This document shows positions 1 to 10,400 of a stretch of DNA of 64,000 bases, piece after piece. The stretch is taken from assembly GCA_963855995.1 (NCBI GenBank), contig OY979717.1, positions 6,381,428 through 6,445,427 of the forward strand, in the 5' to 3' direction. The notes beneath the pieces were generated by a model, which ran no database searches, was not told the DNA's origin, and worked only from the letters and a program-made list of their open reading frames with translations. The stretch is from Muricea muricata. Taxonomy: Eukaryota > Cnidaria > Anthozoa > Malacalcyonacea > Plexauridae. Each line of letters opens with the position of its first letter. Positions within the stretch are counted from its first letter, which is position 1. A program made the position numbers and the translations under genes.

Positions 1-338
1 AGATGGCGTCAGCCGTTCCTGTTTCAAATTATGAGCGCGAATATTTACTTGAATATCTTTATAGCAAAAGTACTATAAGCCTTGTTATTTTAATTTAATT
101 GGAATTTTGAAGCCTGAATAAAAAAAAACACAGAGAATTCGCGTGATTGAGAATTCGTGGATTCAGTAATCTGCGCGGATTCAGTAATCAGTTTATGCCG
201 AGTAATCGGCCGATTATATGAAATAATCGGCCACCAACTAATCGGCAATGTTAATAAGCTATTTTCGTGATCGGCGCATCTCTAAAATAATTTGAACACA
301 ATATGGAACGAGAACTTATTTTAGATGTGCATGCATAC
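1..338. other. Non-coding, intron or beyond; short palindromic repeats
   Basis: No exon is supported. The segment carries the direct repeat gattcagtaatc (near 161 and 180) and several cggccgatta/aatcggcc inverted pieces at 195-245, resembling a small transposon remnant. Confidence 0.5.
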
Positions 339-440
339 CGTAGGACAAGCAATAATTGAGCAGAACGTCGTACAGTTCGATGATCCATCGTCAAGACAGC
401 GACATTTATTACATTTATTTTCCGTCCAAGTGTCACCAAC
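339..440 (-). CDS. VWC domain, second part (exon 27, last visible)
   Basis: This is a 102 nt phase 0-0 exon (acceptor TTTGCGTAG, donor CTACG|GTATGC). It encodes VGDTWTENKCNKCRCLDDG, then CTTFCSIIACPT. Joined to the previous exon it reads NDSYR-VGDTW, a typical VWC start (YxxGxxWxxxxCxxCxC). The gene continues past the window edge. The remaining 338 bases show no further exon I can support. Confidence 0.85.
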
Positions 441-568
441 CTACGCAAAAACGATCAGAATTTGCGTTAAAACCAATATGTAGCTCGGGGAGGGAACTCA
501 CTTGGCAGTAATTTTCGAAGTTTTCTGTAACTTTGGCGAGCGAACACTCTAATAATCTTAATACTTAC

Positions 569-998
569 TCTGTACGAATCGTTTCCTCTGACACAGACTA
601 GCGGAGTTGAGGCAACCGGGGTAGAGGTGAAACGTGTAACTGGTTGTGCTGTGGTGGAAATGCTAGGCACACTTGAAGCAATTGTTGTTGGTAATATTGT
701 AGGACAGTTCTCCTCATCTTCTCCTTGTGGACATTCTTCAGTTCCATCGCAGATGTAACTAATAGAGATACATTTATCACTTCTTGGACAGCGCCATTGT
801 GTGGTGTTGGTACAAGTGCAGTTAGTTTCATCCATACTGTTGTTGCAGTCTTTGAAATAATCACAGATTCTTGTCTTTGAAATGCACGTGCCATCTGAGC
901 ATAAGAACTCACAGGTCGGTGGTTGAGTTGTAGTTGGACAGTTGTTACGATCTTCATCCTCACCTCCAGGGCAATCGTTTTCGCCATCACAAAGGAAT
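569..998 (-). CDS. Rest of LDLa 4, LDLa 5-6, Thr/Pro linker, start of VWC (exon 26)
   Basis: The exon is 430 nt, phase 2 in and phase 0 out (acceptor TTGCCAG, donor ACAGA|GTAAGT). It completes the split LDLa with RFLCDGENDCPGGEDED, then CEFLCSDGTC/RICDYFKDCNNSMDE, then WRCPRSDKC/YICDGTEECPQGEDE. The first two are less canonical in their acidic sites than LDLa 2-3. A linker rich in Thr, Pro and Ser follows, then LVCVRGNDSYR, the first part of a VWC domain. Confidence 0.9.
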
Positions 999-1194
999 CT
1001 GGCAACAAAATCATTCCGAATGAATTTGGAGTCATGCTTGTAGTAAACGGTATAAAAATAACAAGGACATCGATGTTATTCGTAATTAAACTCTCAATTC
1101 ATGATAAAACCTCAAATGCATACAGATTCCGTCCAGATTCATATCAATTGTTTTTCTCTGAAGTAGTTTCTCTATATTGCTAAGTATAGTTTAC

Positions 1195-1628
1195 CTTACT
1201 GGTATACATTGACTGGTGTTGCACATGAATTGGGTGGATGCACATGTTGGTTTCACACATCCGGGCTTCTCGTCGGACGCATCACCACAATCATCATCTC
1301 CATCACACACGCGATCAATGCCAATACATTTGCTGTTGTTGCACGTGAAATGGTTGTCAGAGCACGTGACAGGTGGACATCCTATTTCATCTGAATTATC
1401 TCCACAGTCATTGCTTCCGTCGCATTTCCATTTCGAGTTGATGCAGTGACTGTTGTTACAAATAAAGCCAGCACAAGGAGTTGGAGCCAGAGTAGCGGTG
1501 ATGTTTGCGCAACCAAATACAACATATCGTGAGCAAAGCGACACATTCCAGTGTTCGGGTACGATTCTGACATATTGCGCATTGAATGGAGTTTTCATTT
1601 TGAACTGTGAAAGGTCGCCAACAGATCC
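1195..1628 (-). CDS. End of F5/8C, LDLa 2-3 and start of LDLa 4 (exon 25)
   Basis: The exon is 434 nt, phase 0 in and phase 2 out (acceptor CTTTCCAG, donor GTAAG|GTAAAC). It begins [20 protein letters not shown], then [20 protein letters not shown], the standard discoidin C-terminus. LDLa repeats follow: [26 protein letters not shown], then [28 protein letters not shown], then the first half of a third ([16 protein letters not shown]). The CDG-x-x-DC-x-D-x-SDE calcium sites are intact. The last repeat continues across the intron. Confidence 0.93.
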
Positions 1629-1717
1629 CTGGAAAGAATCGTACAACAAAACTAATCAATTTGAGTTAAAAAATTAACGTGGACTGCGATAAAGTTACAC
1701 CTGTTGATTATTGGCAA

Positions 1718-2282
1718 CCCTGTGAACAGAGCACTTTTTCCTTTGTTTTCTAGTGCTGAGGGAGCGAGAAAATAAGGTTCTGCAATATTCCAATTCCGCT
1801 TTCATTGCGCACACCCGATGCTCTGCATTTGGTTGCTTGATTACATTCAAATTCGTCTTCTGGTCCAAATTATTTTGTGCAATTAGTTTGTGTGAAGTCG
1901 AAATAAATTATTCAAAAGTACTTTTAAATTTTAATGTGTACATGTATTCATGTTGGTAATGATTAGGCCAAACCATCATTAGTTTCGTCAAAAAAACAAA
2001 TGAAGCAAAATGCCAAAAAATAAAAAACGAAGAAAATTGTTAAAGATTTGGCCTAACTATTCATGAATGCTGTCAAACCTGTTTTGTTTACATCATGGAT
2101 TCGCATTTAATCAACGGTGAACCGCAATAGTAATCGCGCGCATCAGTTGTCGGTTTTACCAGATTAAACTGGTTTACTTCGTCTAAAATCTTGGACGAAG
2201 CGGAATGCGAATACTGCAGAGCCTTATTTTTTCGCACCCCCAGCGCTAGAAAACGAAGGAAAATAAGGCTCTGCTCACAGGG
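1718..2282. mobile_element. Foldback / MITE-like element in the F5/8C intron
   Basis: The left arm at 1718-1830 (ccctgtgaacagagc...) is an imperfect inverted copy of the right arm at about 2165-2282 (...gctctgctcacaggg). The arms include a shared ttttctagygctg core. The element fills most of the 1629-2391 intron and has no coding capacity. I found no clear target-site duplication. Confidence 0.75.
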
Positions 2283-2391
2283 TAATTATTAGAGAAAACG
2301 CATGAGAAAATCCCTTCTACTTCACGTCTGTTATGTATATTACTATTTCAAATATTGAGAAAAAGAGTAACTACAGAAGTAGATATCATAC

Positions 2392-2636
2392 CGTTAGATT
2401 CCATCCCTTGTCGTATGTACCCCATTGAAGACCATCTGAACTGTAATTTACTTTAAACCTTTGATACGTTAAAGAAGTCATCCAAATTTCAGAACCGATC
2501 ATTGTTACTGTCGAGAGATGTCCAAGATTAGCCTGCAACATCAAACTGTTGTTCTGTCTCTGTAAACAATACAGTGACTCTCCACTTTTTGATACATTCC
2601 TACTCCAACTGGAACGAGGATAACCTTCTACTTTTC
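2392..2636 (-). CDS. F5/8 type C (discoidin) domain, main part (exon 24)
   Basis: The exon is 245 nt, phase 1 in and phase 0 out (acceptor CTTCTGTAG, donor AACG|GTATGA). It encodes GYPRSSWSRNV, SLMLQANLGHLSTVTMIG, then YQRFKVNYSSDGLQWGTYD. The last stretch matches the discoidin signature (YxVxYSSDGxxWxxY) and QANLG corresponds to the usual QVDLG. I placed it on the minus strand between exons 23 and 25 by phase. F5/8C domains bind lipid, sugar or matrix partners; SCO-spondin has one following its LDLa repeats. Confidence 0.88.
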
Positions 2637-2841
2637 CTACAGAAGGAAAAACGTGTAGGATTAAAACTAGAAAATACTAGAAGCCCCCCTCCCAAAACAA
2701 TGACATTACATTGTCCTCTCAATGTCAGTTACCAAGTCAAAACACGACGGGAAATGTTCAGCAAAAGGCACAACCTTAACTAGTGCCAAACCGCAGTTCA
2801 GGTTAAAACCTCTAAATAATTTGTTTCCAGTTTCAACTTAC

Positions 2842-3355
2842 CTATTGTTTCGTTGCATAGTGTCACTTTTACACAATTCTTTTCATCTTCTGCCATTGAA
2901 CAATCCTGCGAACCATCGCACAACCAAGATTTGCGAATACAAGATTTATCAGACGGGCAATAGAACTCGTCAACGTTGCACATAACTGCGGTTGTAGGTA
3001 CAAATGCCGTAGTTGGGACCGAAACTGGGGCACATACATCACAGCAATTTTTTCGGCCAACTTCGTACTCTGGTGAAGGACAAAAACGTACGGAAGGACA
3101 AACTTGTGGCGCACAAATGACCTTGTTCTCCCAGCAGATGCAATCACTACAGTTATCACGCCAGGTCGTGCCAGCTTTATAGAAAATATTGTTGTAGTAA
3201 CATGGACAGTCGGATGGTTCAACACAGTAAGTACCATTATAAACCAAACCCTCCGCACAAGTACATCCTGACACACAGACGTTCACGGCTGCAGTACAAC
3301 TAGCGTTTCGATATTGACAAGACGGTTCGCAAGATGGGACACAGCTCGTAAACAC
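2842..3355 (-). CDS. TIL 5, VWC-like, LDLa 1, start of F5/8C (exon 23)
   Basis: The exon is 514 nt, phase 0 in and phase 1 out (acceptor TTGTTTCAG, donor ATAG|GTAAGT). It encodes TIL ([42 protein letters not shown]), then a VWC-like segment ([40 protein letters not shown]). A Thr/Pro linker [12 protein letters not shown] follows, then an LDL-receptor class A repeat ([27 protein letters not shown]). The final VTLCNETIG begins the F5/8C domain completed in the next two exons. It joins in phase to the mucin exon, showing that the repeats are internal to a larger secreted protein. Confidence 0.92.
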
Positions 3356-3383
3356 CTGAAACAAAAAAGACCATCGGTTCACC

Positions 3384-3636
3384 CATAGATATTAGAAAAA
3401 GGGATGGATTGGCAACTCTTTTGTTATCTATATTTTATCTTCAGTTTAGCACACCGGAAGCAAACATTGCCCAACTTCTATGGTAATTATGCTCATGAAC
3501 TCAATTTCGTTTATGCGCATAATTACCATAGCGAGTTGTGCAATGTTCGTTTCCGGTTTATTCAAAATAACTGAACCGAAGATCGTGTATAGTATTGAAT
3601 AGAGTTGCCAATCCATTCCCCTTTCTAATATCTATG
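3384..3636. mobile_element. 253 bp MITE with 7 bp target duplication
   Basis: Termini are catagatattag and ctaatatctatg, with inverted arms of about 40 bp (gggatggattggcaactct and its complement). It is flanked by gttcacc at 3377-3383 and 3637-3643. An internal hairpin (tatggtaattatg/cataattaccata) is also present. It sits 28 bp upstream of the exon 23 acceptor. Confidence 0.85.
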
Positions 3637-4445
3637 GTTCACCTTCATTCTGAAGGTTATTATATTAATTCAAGGTATTGCAATACACACGTACACACAC
3701 ACACACACAACACTATATTTCACAACAACCGAAAGCCCTTTGTCGGGACTTTTTGGTTCGACGAATTTTGATACGCGCCGCACTCCGTTCGCATCCATAG
3801 CGAAATATCTTGTTTTGTGTGCTTCGCATTACATTACAGACATCCACAACGCTAATCGAACTATAATTTTATTTTTCCAGTTAACTGTTAAACAAGGATG
3901 TTTTTTTTTCAACCGCCCACCACTTTATCAAGCAGTAACAATTTATCAACGTAAAATAACGTTTTATCACTAATGATAGAGCTCTGGGATTATAACAAAT
4001 AAACATATCCAAATATAGCAAATGTGAAAAACGATATCAAATCTTCATAAAAGATACAAGACTAAAACATATCTCATACCTCTTTAAGCTTCCGATTATT
4101 TTTACCCTCGCACAAAATGGCCGTATGCTACTGAACGTCGAGTTTTAAATTTAGACTACACTACTTATTGGATAACCAGGCCGTTAAACGTCCAGACTAA
4201 AAACGCTTTCAAACGCCACCGAAAAAATTCTAACCGCGAGAAACAAATATGCATTTCCAGTTAAAAAACCTTTCAATATTAAGTTACGACTATGACAAAG
4301 ACAGGACATCTTCGTGGATGAAGATTTATGCTTTCTTATAAATACATTTACTTGCAAAACGCCTCTACATACTACATGCTAATTCAGTAATGAACTGAAT
4401 ACACATTTCACGAGAAAAATAACGACATTACAATTTATTACATAC
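3637..4445. other. Intron remainder with CA microsatellite
   Basis: The (CA)n tract is at about 3683-3713. Nothing else is recognised. No coding exon is supported in this part of the 3356-4445 intron. Confidence 0.6.
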
Positions 4446-7400
4446 CATTCCGCTCGAACAAAGCGTCGGCGCCTCCACCGACGGCCTTTCAGTTGAAGCT
4501 GTGGTTGTTACTGAAGAAGGAGCAGTTCTTGGTTTTGTTCTTACTGCAGTTACAGCAATTGTTTCTTTTGCTGTTACACCAGTTCCAGCAGTTGTTGGTT
4601 TTGTTGTTACTCCAGTAGCAGAAGTTGTTGCTTTAGTTGTTACTCCAGTAGCAACAGTTGTTGCTTTAGTAGTTACTCCACTAGCAGCAGTTGTTGCTTT
4701 AGTAGTTACTCCAGTAGCGGCAGTTGTTCCTTTAGTTGTTACACCAGTTCTTGCTTTGGTTGTTACTCCAGTAGCAGCAGTTGTCAGCTTTGTTGTCACT
4801 CCAGTAGCAGCACTTGTTGCTTTTGTTGTTACACCAGTTGCAGCAGTTGGTTTTGTTGTTACTCCAGTAGAGGCAGTTGTCGCTTTAGTAGTTACTCCAG
4901 TTGCCGCAGTTGTTGCTTTGGTTGTTACTCGAGTAGCAGCAGTTGTTTCTTTAGTAGTTACTCCAGTAGCGGCAGTTGTTTCTTTAGTTGTTACCCCAGT
5001 TGTTGCTTTGGTTGTTACTCCAGTAGCAGCAGTTGTTGGTTTTGTTGTTACTCCAGTAGCAGCAGTTGTTGCTTTAGTAGTTACCCCAGTAGCAGCAGTT
5101 GTTCCTTTAGTTGTTAAACCAGTTGCTGCTTTGGTTGTTACTCCAGTAGCCACAGTTGTTGCCTGACTAGTTACTCCAGTACCGGCAGTTGTTGGTTTTG
5201 TTGTTACTACAGTAGCAGCAGTTGTGTGTTTTGTTGTTACTCCAGTAGCAGCAATTGTTGCTTTAGTAGTTACTCCAGTAGCAGCAGTGGTTGCTTTAGT
5301 TGTTACACTAGTTGTTGCTTTGGTTGTTACTCCAGTAGCAGGAGTTGTTAGTTTTGTTACTCTAGTAGCAACCGTTGTTGCTTTAGTTACTCCAGTTGCC
5401 GCAGTTGTTGCTTTGGTTGTTACTCCAATTGCAGAAGTTATTGCTTTAGTAGTTACTCCAGTAGCAGCAGTTGTTCCATTAGTTGTTACACCAGTTGTCG
5501 CTTTGGTTGTTACTCCAGTAGCAGCAGTTGTTGGTTTTGTTGTTACTCCAGTAGCAGCAGTTGCTGCTTTTGTTGTTACACCAGTTGCACCAGTTGGTTT
5601 TGTTGTTACTTCAGTAGCGGCAGTTGTCGCTTTAGTAGTTACTCCAGTTGCCGCAGTTGTTTCTTTCGTTGTTACTCGAGTAGCAGCAGTTGTTGTTTTA
5701 GTAGTTACTCCAGTAGCGACAGTTGTTGCTTTAGTTATTACACCAGTTGTCGCTTTGGTTGTTACTCCAGTAGCAGCAGTTGTTGGTTTTGTTGTTACTC
5801 CAGTAGCAGCAGTTGTTGCTTTAGTAGTTACTGCAGTAGCGGCAGTGGTCGCTTTAGTTGTTACACCCGTTTTTCCTTTGGTTGTTACTCCAGTTGCAGC
5901 AGTTGCTGGTTTTGTTGTTACTACAGTAGCAGCACTTGTTGCTTTTGTTACACCAGTTGCAGCAGTTGGTTTTGTTGTTACTTCAGTAGCGGCAGTTGTC
6001 GCTTTAGTAGTTACTCCAGTTGCCGCAGTTGTTGCTTTCGTTGTTACTCCAGTAGCAGCAGTTGTTTCTTTAGTAGTTACTCCAGTAGCGGCAGTTCTTT
6101 CTTTAGTTGTTACACCAGTTTTTGCTTTGGTTGTTACTCCACTAGCAGCAGTTGTTGGTTTTGTTGTTACTCCAGTAACAGCACTTGTTGCTTTTGTTGT
6201 TACACCAGTTGCAGCAGTTGGTTTTGTTGTTACTCCAGTAGTAGCAGCAGTTGTTGCTTTAGTAGTTACTTCAGTACCAGCAGTTGTTCCTTTAGTTGTT
6301 ACACCAGTGGCTGCTTTGGTTGTTACTCCAGTAGCCACAGTTGTTGCCTGACTAGTTACTCCAGTAGGGGCAGTTGTTGGTTTTGTTGTTACTCCAGTAG
6401 CAGCAGTTGTTGCTTTAGTAGTTACTCCAGTAGCAGCAGTTGTTGTTTTAGTTGTTACACTAGTTCTTTCTTTGGTTGTTACTCCAGTTGCAGCAGTTGT
6501 CGGCTTTGTTGTTACTCCAGTAGCAGCACTTGTTGCTTTTGTTGTTACACCAGTTGCAGCAGTTGGTTTTGTTGTTACTCCAGTAGCAGCAGTGGTCACT
6601 TCAGTAGTTACTCCAGTTGCCGCAGTTGTTGCTTTGGTTGTTACTTGAGTAGCAGCAGTTGTTGCTTTAGTAGTTACTCCAGTAGTGGCAGTTGTTGCTT
6701 TAGTTGTTACACCAGTTGTTGCTTTGGTTGTTACTCCAGTAGCAGCAGCTGTTTCTTTACTAGTTACTCCAGTAGCGGCAGTTGTTGGTTTTGTTGTTAC
6801 AACAGAAGCAGCAGTTGTCGCTTTAGTAGTTACTCCAGTTGCCGCAGTTGTTACTTTGGTTGTTACTCCAGTAGCAGCAGTTGTTGCTTTAGTAGTTACT
6901 CCAGTAGCAACAGTTGTTGCTTTAGCTGTTACACCAGTTGTCGCTTTGGTTGTTACTCCAGTAGCAGCAGTTGTGTGTTTTGTTGTTACTCCAGTAGCAG
7001 CAGTTGTTGCTTTAGTTGTTACACTAGTTGTTGCTTTGGTTGTTACTCCAGTAGCAGCAGTTGTTGGTTTTGTTGTTACCCCAGTAGCAGCAGTTGTTGC
7101 TTTAGTAGTTACTCCAGTAGCAGCACTTGTTGTTTTAGTTGTTGCACTAGTTGTTGCTTTGGTTGTTACTCCAGTTGCAGAAGTTGTTGGTTTTGTTGTT
7201 ACTACAGTAGCAGCACTTGTTGCTTTTGTTGTTACACCAGTTGCAGCAGTTGGTTTTATTGTTACTTCAGTAGCGGCAGTTGTCGCTTTAGTAGTTACTC
7301 GAGTTGCCGAAGTTGTTTCTTTGGTTGTTACTCGAGTAGCAGCAGTTGTTTCTTTAGTAGTTACTCCCGTAGCGGCAGTTGTTGCTTTAGTTGTTATGCC

Positions 7401-10400
7401 AGTTGTTGCTTTGGTTGTTACTCCAGCAGCAGCAGTTGTTGGTTTTGTTGTTACTCCAGTAGCAGCAGTTGTTGCTTTAGTAGTTACTCCAGTAACAGCA
7501 GTTGTTGTTTTATTTGTTACACTAGTTGTTGCTTTGGTTGTTACTCCAGTTGCAGCAGTTGTCGGCTTTGTTGTTACTCCAGTAGCAGCACTTGTTGCTT
7601 TTGTTGTTACACCAGTTGCAGCAGTTGCTTTTGTTGTTACTCCAGTAGCAGCAGTGGTCGCTTTAGTAGTTACTCCAGTTGCCGCAGTTGTTGCTTTGGT
7701 TGTTACTTGAGTAGCAGCAGTTGTTTTTTTAGTAGTTACTCCAGTAGCGGCAGTTGTTGCTTTAGTTGTTACACCAGTTGTTGCTTTGGTTGTTACTCCA
7801 GTAGCAGCAGTTGTTGCTTTACTAGTTACCCCAGTAGCGGCAGTTGTTGGTTTTGTTGTTACTACAGTAGTTACTCCAGTAGTTGTTACTATAGTAGTTA
7901 CTCCAGTTGCCGCAGTTGTTGCTTTGGTTGTTACTCGAGTAGCAGCAGTTCTTGTTTTAGTAGTTACTCCAGTAGCGACAGTTGTTGCTTTAGTTATTAC
8001 ACCAGTTGTCGCTTTGGTTGTTACTCCAGTAGCAGCAGTTGTTGGTTTTGTTGTTACTCCAGTAGCAGCAGTTGCTGCTTTTGTTGTTACACCAGTTGCA
8101 CCAGTTGGTTTTGTTGTTACTTCAGTAGCGGCAGTTGTCGCTTTAGTAGTTACTCCAGTTGCCGCATTTGTTTCTTTCGTTCTTACTCGAGTAGCAGCAG
8201 TTGTTGTTTTAGTAGTTACTCCAGTAGCGACAGTTGTTGCTTTAGTTATTACACCAGTTGTCGCTTTGGTTGTTACTCCAGTAGCAGCAGTTGTTGGTTT
8301 TGTTGTTACTCCAGTAGCAGCAGTTGTTGCTTTAGTAGTTACTCCAGTAACAGCAGTTGTTGTTTTATTTGTTACACTAGTTGTTGCTTTGGTTGTTACT
8401 CCAGTTGCAGCAGTTGTCGGCTTTGTTGTTACTCCAGTAGCAGCACTTGTTGCTTTTGTTGTTACACCAGTTGCAGCAGTTGCTTTTGTTGTTACTCCAG
8501 TAGCAGCAGTGGTCGCTTTAGTAGTTACTCCAGTTGCCGCAGTTGTTGCTTTGGTTGTTACTTGAGTAGCAGCAGTTGTTTTTTTAGTAGTTACTCCAGT
8601 AGCGGCAGTTGTTGCTTTAGTTGTTACACCAGTTGTTGCTTTGGTTGTTACTCCAGTAGCAGCAGTTGTTGCTTTACTAGTTACCCCAGTAGCGGCAGTT
8701 GTTGGTTTTGTTGTTACTACAGTAGCAGCAGTTGTCGCTTTAGTAGTTACTCCAGTTGCCGCAGTTGTTGCTTTGGTTGTTACTCGAGTAGCAGCAATTC
8801 TTGTTTTAGTAGTTACTCCAGTAGCGACAGTTGTTGCTTTAGTTATTACACCAGTTGTCGCTTTGGTTGTTACTCCAGTAGCAGCAGTTGTTGGTTTTGT
8901 TGTTACTCCAGTAGCAGCAGTTGCTGCTTTTGTTGTTACACCAGTTGCACCAGTTGGTTTTGTTGTTACTTCAGTAGCGGCAGTTGTCGCTTTAGTAGTT
9001 ACTCCAGTTGCCGCATTTGTTTCTTTCGTTCTTACTCGAGTAGCAGCAGTTGTTGTTTTAGTAGTTACTCCAGTAGCGACAGTTGTTGCTTTAGTTATTA
9101 CACCAGTTGTCGCTTTGGTTGTTACTCCAGTAGCAGCAGTTGTTGGTTTTGTTGTTACTCCAGTAGCAGCAGTTGTTGCTTTAGTAGTTACTGCAGTAGC
9201 GGCAGTGGTCGCTTTAGTTGTTACACCCGTTTTTCCTTTGGTTGTTACTCCAGTTGCAGCAGTTGCTGGTTTTGTTGTTACTACAGTAGCAGCACTTGTT
9301 GCTTTTGTTACACCAGTTGCAGCAGTTGGTTTTGTTGCTAGTTCAGTAGCGGCAGTTGTCGCTTTAGTAGTTACTCCAGTTGCCGCAGTTGTTGCTTTCG
9401 TTGTTACTCCAGTAGCAGCAGTTGTTTCTTTAGTAGTTACTCCAGTAGCGGCAGTTCTTTCTTTAGTTGTTACACCAGTTTTTGCTTTGGTTGTTACTCC
9501 ACTAGCAGCAGTTGTTGGTTTTGTTGTTACTCCAGTAGCAGCACTTGTTGCTTTTGTTTTTACACCAGTTGCAGCAGTTGGTTTTGTTGTTACTCCAGTA
9601 GTAGCAGCAGTTTTTGCTTTAGTAGTTACTTCAGTACCAGCAGTTGTTCCTTTAGTTGTTACACCAGTTGCTGCTTTGGTTGTTACTCCAGTAGCCACAG
9701 TTGTTGCCTGACTAGTTACTCCAGTAGGGGCAGTTGTTGGTTTTGTTGTTACTCCAGTAGCAGCAGTTGTTGCTTTAGTAGTTACTCCACTAGCAGCAGT
9801 TGTTGTTTTAGTTGTTACACTAGTTCTTTCTTTGGTTGTTACTCCAGTTGCAGCAGTTGTCGGCTTTGTTGTTACTCCAGTAGCAGCACTTGTTGCTTTT
9901 GTTGTTACACCAGTTGCAGCAGTTGGTTTTGTTGTTACTCCAGTAGCAGCAGTGGTCGCTTCAGTAGTTACTCCAGTTGCCGCAGTTGTTGCTTTCGTTG
10001 TTACTTGAGTAGCAGCAGTTGTTGCTTTAGTAGTTACTCCAGTAGCGGCAGTTGTTGCTTTAGTTGTTACACCAGTTGTTGCTTTGGTTGTTACTCCAGT
10101 AGCAGCAGCTGTTTCTTTACTAATTACTCCACTAGCGGCAGTTGTTGGTTTTGTTGTTACAACAGAAGCAGCAGTTGTCGCTTTAGTAGTTACTCCAGTT
10201 GCCGCAGTTGTTACTTTGGTTGTTACTCCAGTAGCAGCAGTTGTTGCTTTAGTAGTTACTCCAGTAGCAACAGTTGTTTCTTTAGCTGTTACACCAGTTG
10301 TCGCTTTGGTTGTTACTCCAGTAGCAGCAGTTGTGTGTTTTCTTGTTACTCCAGTAGCAGCAGTTGTTGCTTTAGTTGTTACACTAGTTGTTGCTTTGGT

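Noticed and set aside
480-525. Possible 23 nt micro-exon (minus strand) before a GTGAGT donor
   Set aside because: Its length breaks the phase between exons 26 and 27, which join directly to form a good VWC domain.
598-1035. Minus-strand open frame of 145 codons over the LDLa region
   Set aside because: It is a shadow frame. The LDLa cysteine pattern lies in the other frame.
4501-5166. Plus-strand Val/Ala/Pro-rich frames, seemingly transmembrane
   Set aside because: They are reverse complements of the Thr/Ala/Lys units, and frame ends are set by ordinary unit variants.
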